From positions 1-6,898 of the forward strand of contig JAFTUZ010000033.1 of the NCBI GenBank assembly GCA_017466005.1: 6,898 nt of DNA. Direction: 5' to 3'. The first letter of the stretch is position 1; the number at the start of each line of letters is the position of its first letter. A model generated the notes under the pieces. That model had not been told where the DNA came from, ran no database searches, and saw nothing but the letters and a program-made list of their open reading frames with translations. The position numbers were made by a program, and so were the translations under genes. This document shows, one piece after another, positions 4,721 to 6,898 of this stretch. Source of the DNA: Clostridia bacterium. Lineage in GTDB: Bacteria; Bacillota_A; Clostridia; Christensenellales; UBA1242.

Positions 4721-6464
4721 CCTTTGATAATTGTGAATATGCTATTTCTTTGTAAACATTACATTTTTTAAGCAATTCTTCGTGGGTACCTATTCCCACC
4801 ATTTCGCCATTATCTAGTACAATAATTCGGTTTGCGTTTTTAATTGTTCCAATACGCTGACCAACTATTAAAACAGTACTATCTTGCGTGTGTTCACGCA
4901 ATTCTTGGCGTAACTTTTTATCGGTTTTATAGTCAAGTGCCGAAAAACTATCATCAAAAATATAAATTTCCGGATTTCTAGCAATAGCCCTTGCAATAGC
5001 AAGCCTTTGTTTTTGCCCACCCGAAACGTTTGCTCCGCCTTGCTCTATTGTAGATTCGTATTTATTTTCCATACGTTCTACAAAATCTTTACCTTGTGCA
5101 ACTTTTAAGGCAGTTTTTATATCTTCTTGTGTTGGTTTGTATTCGCCATTATCTCCGTATGCAATATTTGAGTTTACTGTTCCGCTAAACAACACTGCTT
5201 TTTGTGGAACATAACCCAATTTGTTGTGCAACTGTTCTAGCGTCATATCTTTTACATTAACACCATCTATTAAAACTTCCCCTTCGGTAGCATCATAAAA
5301 ACGTGGCACTAAATTTATAAGTGTACTTTTTCCACTACCGGTAGAACCTATAAATGCCACAGTTTCGCCAGGGTTTGCAGTAAAACTAATATTTTTTAAA
5401 ACATATTCTTCCGCACCTGGATATTTAAACGAAACATTTTTAAATTCTACTTTACCAGTGTTTGTTTTACTAATTGTAACACCTTGCCCATCTTTAACAG
5501 AAACATCGGTGTTTATAACCTCTTTTATTCTTTGCCAAGATGCAATAGCACGTGGAAGAACAATAAACACCATAACCAGCATCATAAAACTCATAACCAC
5601 TTGCATTGCATAAGCAGTAAATACTACCATATCACCAAAAAGTGCAACACGGTCATAACCTACGGCACCATTTATTAAAATAGCACCTATTAAATAAACA
5701 GATAAAGTTAAACCATTCATAACAAGGCTCATAGACGGATTTAATATAGATAAAATTCCGTTTGTAGCCATATTAGTTTTTGTTAAATCTTGGTTTGCTT
5801 TATTAAATTTATCTTCTTGGTAGTTTTCGGCATTGTATGCTCTTACTACTCTTATACCCTTTAAATTTTCTCGTGCCAAACCATTAATAGCATCGGTTTG
5901 CTTTTGAATTTTTTTAAATCGTTTAAAAGTGAGTAATAAAATAACAACAATAACCAAAAGCATAAATGCAATAGCTACACCAGTAGCGGCAGACCATTGC
6001 CAAGATTTATCTAAAATTTTGCATATTGCCCAAACAGCCATAACTGGTGCTTTTATTAAAACTTGTAAACCAATTACAAAAGCCATTTGAACTTGTGTAA
6101 CATCGTTTGTAGAACGAGTTATTAAACTTGCTGTACTAAATTTTTTCATTTCATTTAATGAAAAACTGTTTACTTTGTTAAAGATGTTACTGCGTAATCT
6201 TTTTGAAAAAGATGCGGCAACTCTTGAAACGCAAAACCCAGTTATTACAGCAAGTAATGCACTACCCAAAGCACAAGCCAGCATATAACCACCGTTTATC
6301 CAAACGTCGTTCATAGCAATATTTCCACCAGCAAGGCCAGTAGAAATTTCGTTCATAAAGTCGGGTAATTTTAAATCTAAAAACACTTGCCCAACAATTA
6401 AACATGCTGATAGAATCATCAGCAACCATTCCTTTAATTTAAAATTAGAAAAAAAGTTAAACAT
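4701..6464 (-). CDS. ABC exporter half-transporter A (membrane plus ATPase; degenerate Walker B and H-loop)
   Basis: This 587-residue half-transporter has six membrane spans (about 12-30, 57-78, 128-150, 156-178, 240-265 and 278-303) and an ATPase domain from about 335. Walker A GSTGSGKST is at 373-381, the Q-loop Gln at 421 and a canonical signature VSGGQ at 480-484. Walker B reads YIFDD (501-505), so the catalytic Glu is Asp505, and the switch His is Gln536 (IVGQRIG). These changes define the non-hydrolysing site in heterodimeric exporters of the TM287/288, LmrCD and BmrCD type; they do not indicate a broken gene. The partner is the overlapping downstream gene. The start has AAAGGAAG four bases before ATG, and the gene lies 26 bp after the MarR gene. 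Confidence 0.94.
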   Translation of the reverse strand: MFNFFSNFKLKEWLLMILSACLIVGQVFLDLKLPDFMNEISTGLAGGNIAMNDVWINGGYMLACALGSALLAVITGFCVSRVAASFSKRLRSNIFNKVNSFSLNEMKKFSTASLITRSTNDVTQVQMAFVIGLQVLIKAPVMAVWAICKILDKSWQWSAATGVAIAFMLLVIVVILLLTFKRFKKIQKQTDAINGLARENLKGIRVVRAYNAENYQEDKFNKANQDLTKTNMATNGILSILNPSMSLVMNGLTLSVYLIGAILINGAVGYDRVALFGDMVVFTAYAMQVVMSFMMLVMVFIVLPRAIASWQRIKEVINTDVSVKDGQGVTISKTNTGKVEFKNVSFKYPGAEEYVLKNISFTANPGETVAFIGSTGSGKSTLINLVPRFYDATEGEVLIDGVNVKDMTLEQLHNKLGYVPQKAVLFSGTVNSNIAYGDNGEYKPTQEDIKTALKVAQGKDFVERMENKYESTIEQGGANVSGGQKQRLAIARAIARNPEIYIFDDSFSALDYKTDKKLRQELREHTQDSTVLIVGQRIGTIKNANRIIVLDNGEMVGIGTHEELLKKCNVYKEIAYSQLSKEELGDE

Positions 6465-6490
6465 ACTACTTCCTTTATATATTGTTTGTT

Positions 6491-6898
6491 TTAGCAGTTT
6501 TTACTGCCGCCCAAATTTGCTATTATTTGGTCTATAACTTTTAAAAACACTTCCAAATCTTTTTTGTCTATATTTTGCTGAATTATATTTTCTAGCCTAT
6601 CTAAATATTTTTGTGCGTTACTAAAAAGCATTTCTGCCTTGTTTGTAAGTTCTATAGTTTTTAACCTACTATCTGATTGCGAAACCTTACGAATTATAAG
6701 CCCGCTTTTTTCCATTTGTTGCAAAATAACAGTAGCACTAGAACGCCTGATTTTTAAATGTTGTTCTATATTTTTTTGATAAACCGGCGTTTTGCTTTTT
6801 TTAATAAATAAAATTACCCACATTTGGTTAGGTGGTAAAATTTCTTTATCATTTTTTTTATCCAAGCACACATATCTTGCCATAACATTAGAAAGTGC
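6491..6898 (-). CDS. MarR family transcriptional regulator (5' end beyond right edge)
   Basis: The frame is open from its TAA at 6493-6491 to the window edge. An ATG at 6883 gives 130 residues but has no ribosome binding site; the five codons before it read ALSNV, which looks like the first dimerisation helix, and MarR proteins usually have about 30 residues before the LPPNQ motif rather than 15. I therefore treat ATG 6883 as internal. Numbered from that Met: winged helix 16-80, helix-turn-helix YQKNIEQHLKIRRSSATVIL at 35-54, wing with the conserved D-x-R (DSR, 71-73), then C-terminal helices (83-124). Heading an operon with a paired exporter, it probably represses that operon and releases DNA on binding the exported compound. 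Its operator would lie outside the window. Confidence 0.88.
   Translation of the reverse strand, partial: ALSNVMARYVCLDKKNDKEILPPNQMWVILFIKKSKTPVYQKNIEQHLKIRRSSATVILQQMEKSGLIIRKVSQSDSRLKTIELTNKAEMLFSNAQKYLDRLENIIQQNIDKKDLEVFLKVIDQIIANLGGSKNC

Noticed and set aside
5484..5678. Plus-strand frame opposite ABC subunit A
   Set aside because: It is a shadow frame, His/Asn-rich as expected from the antisense of a membrane segment.
4701..6464. Subunit A as a decayed gene because of its altered Walker B Glu and switch His
   Set aside because: The frame is full length and all other motifs are intact. These exact changes are standard for the non-catalytic half of heterodimeric exporters.
1..6898. CRISPR array, insertion sequence or rRNA
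   Set aside because: No regularly spaced repeats, transposase frame or rRNA-like sequence was seen in the window.

Overview
The window is strongly AT-rich DNA. Its genes favour A/T-ending codons, use AGGAGG-type ribosome binding sites and stay open under the standard genetic code. A collagen-like lipoprotein, a TraX-family membrane protein and a MarR plus paired ABC exporter cassette point to a Gram-positive Bacillota, most likely an uncultured gut member of the Clostridia. That placement is inference; there is no rRNA or marker gene here to test it.

Layout. (1) 1-288, minus strand: the N-terminal 96 codons of a collagen-like (Gly-X-Y) lipoprotein that runs off the left edge. (2) 289-608: intergenic. 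It holds a pair of long inverted repeats (21 bp perfect, about 31 bp with three mismatches; 309-339 and 457-487) enclosing 117 bp of very AT-rich DNA with a good sigma-A-like promoter. A separate bidirectional hairpin terminator lies at 543-570. The arrangement matches known invertible promoter switches in front of surface-protein genes and is the most interesting item here. (3) 609-1331, plus: a TraX-family polytopic membrane protein. (4) 1338-1365: a terminator shared with the convergent gene that follows. (5) 1347-1850, minus: an uncharacterised protein with two membrane segments and its own promoter. (6) 1935-2037: a GC-richer, cloverleaf-like element in which a 15-bp outer stem closes three perfect hairpins. 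(7) 2042-6898, minus: an apparent operon in transcription order MarR regulator (5' end beyond the right edge), ABC half-transporter A, ABC half-transporter B and a DedA/TVP38-type (VTT) membrane protein, with gaps or overlaps of 26 bp, -8 bp and 15 bp.

How the parts work together. The two ABC proteins have complementary defects. Subunit A has a non-canonical Walker B acidic residue (Asp for Glu) and a Gln in place of the switch histidine; subunit B has those residues intact but a weakened signature motif (ISAGQ). That is the pattern of heterodimeric exporters with one degenerate ATP site (TM287/288, LmrCD, BmrCD type). The MarR protein is probably their substrate-responsive repressor, and the VTT protein is a co-transcribed membrane accessory. 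On the left, the invertible-repeat segment would decide whether its promoter faces the surface lipoprotein or faces away. As sequenced, the better promoter faces away, so I predict the lipoprotein is in its OFF orientation. No recombinase gene lies in the window.
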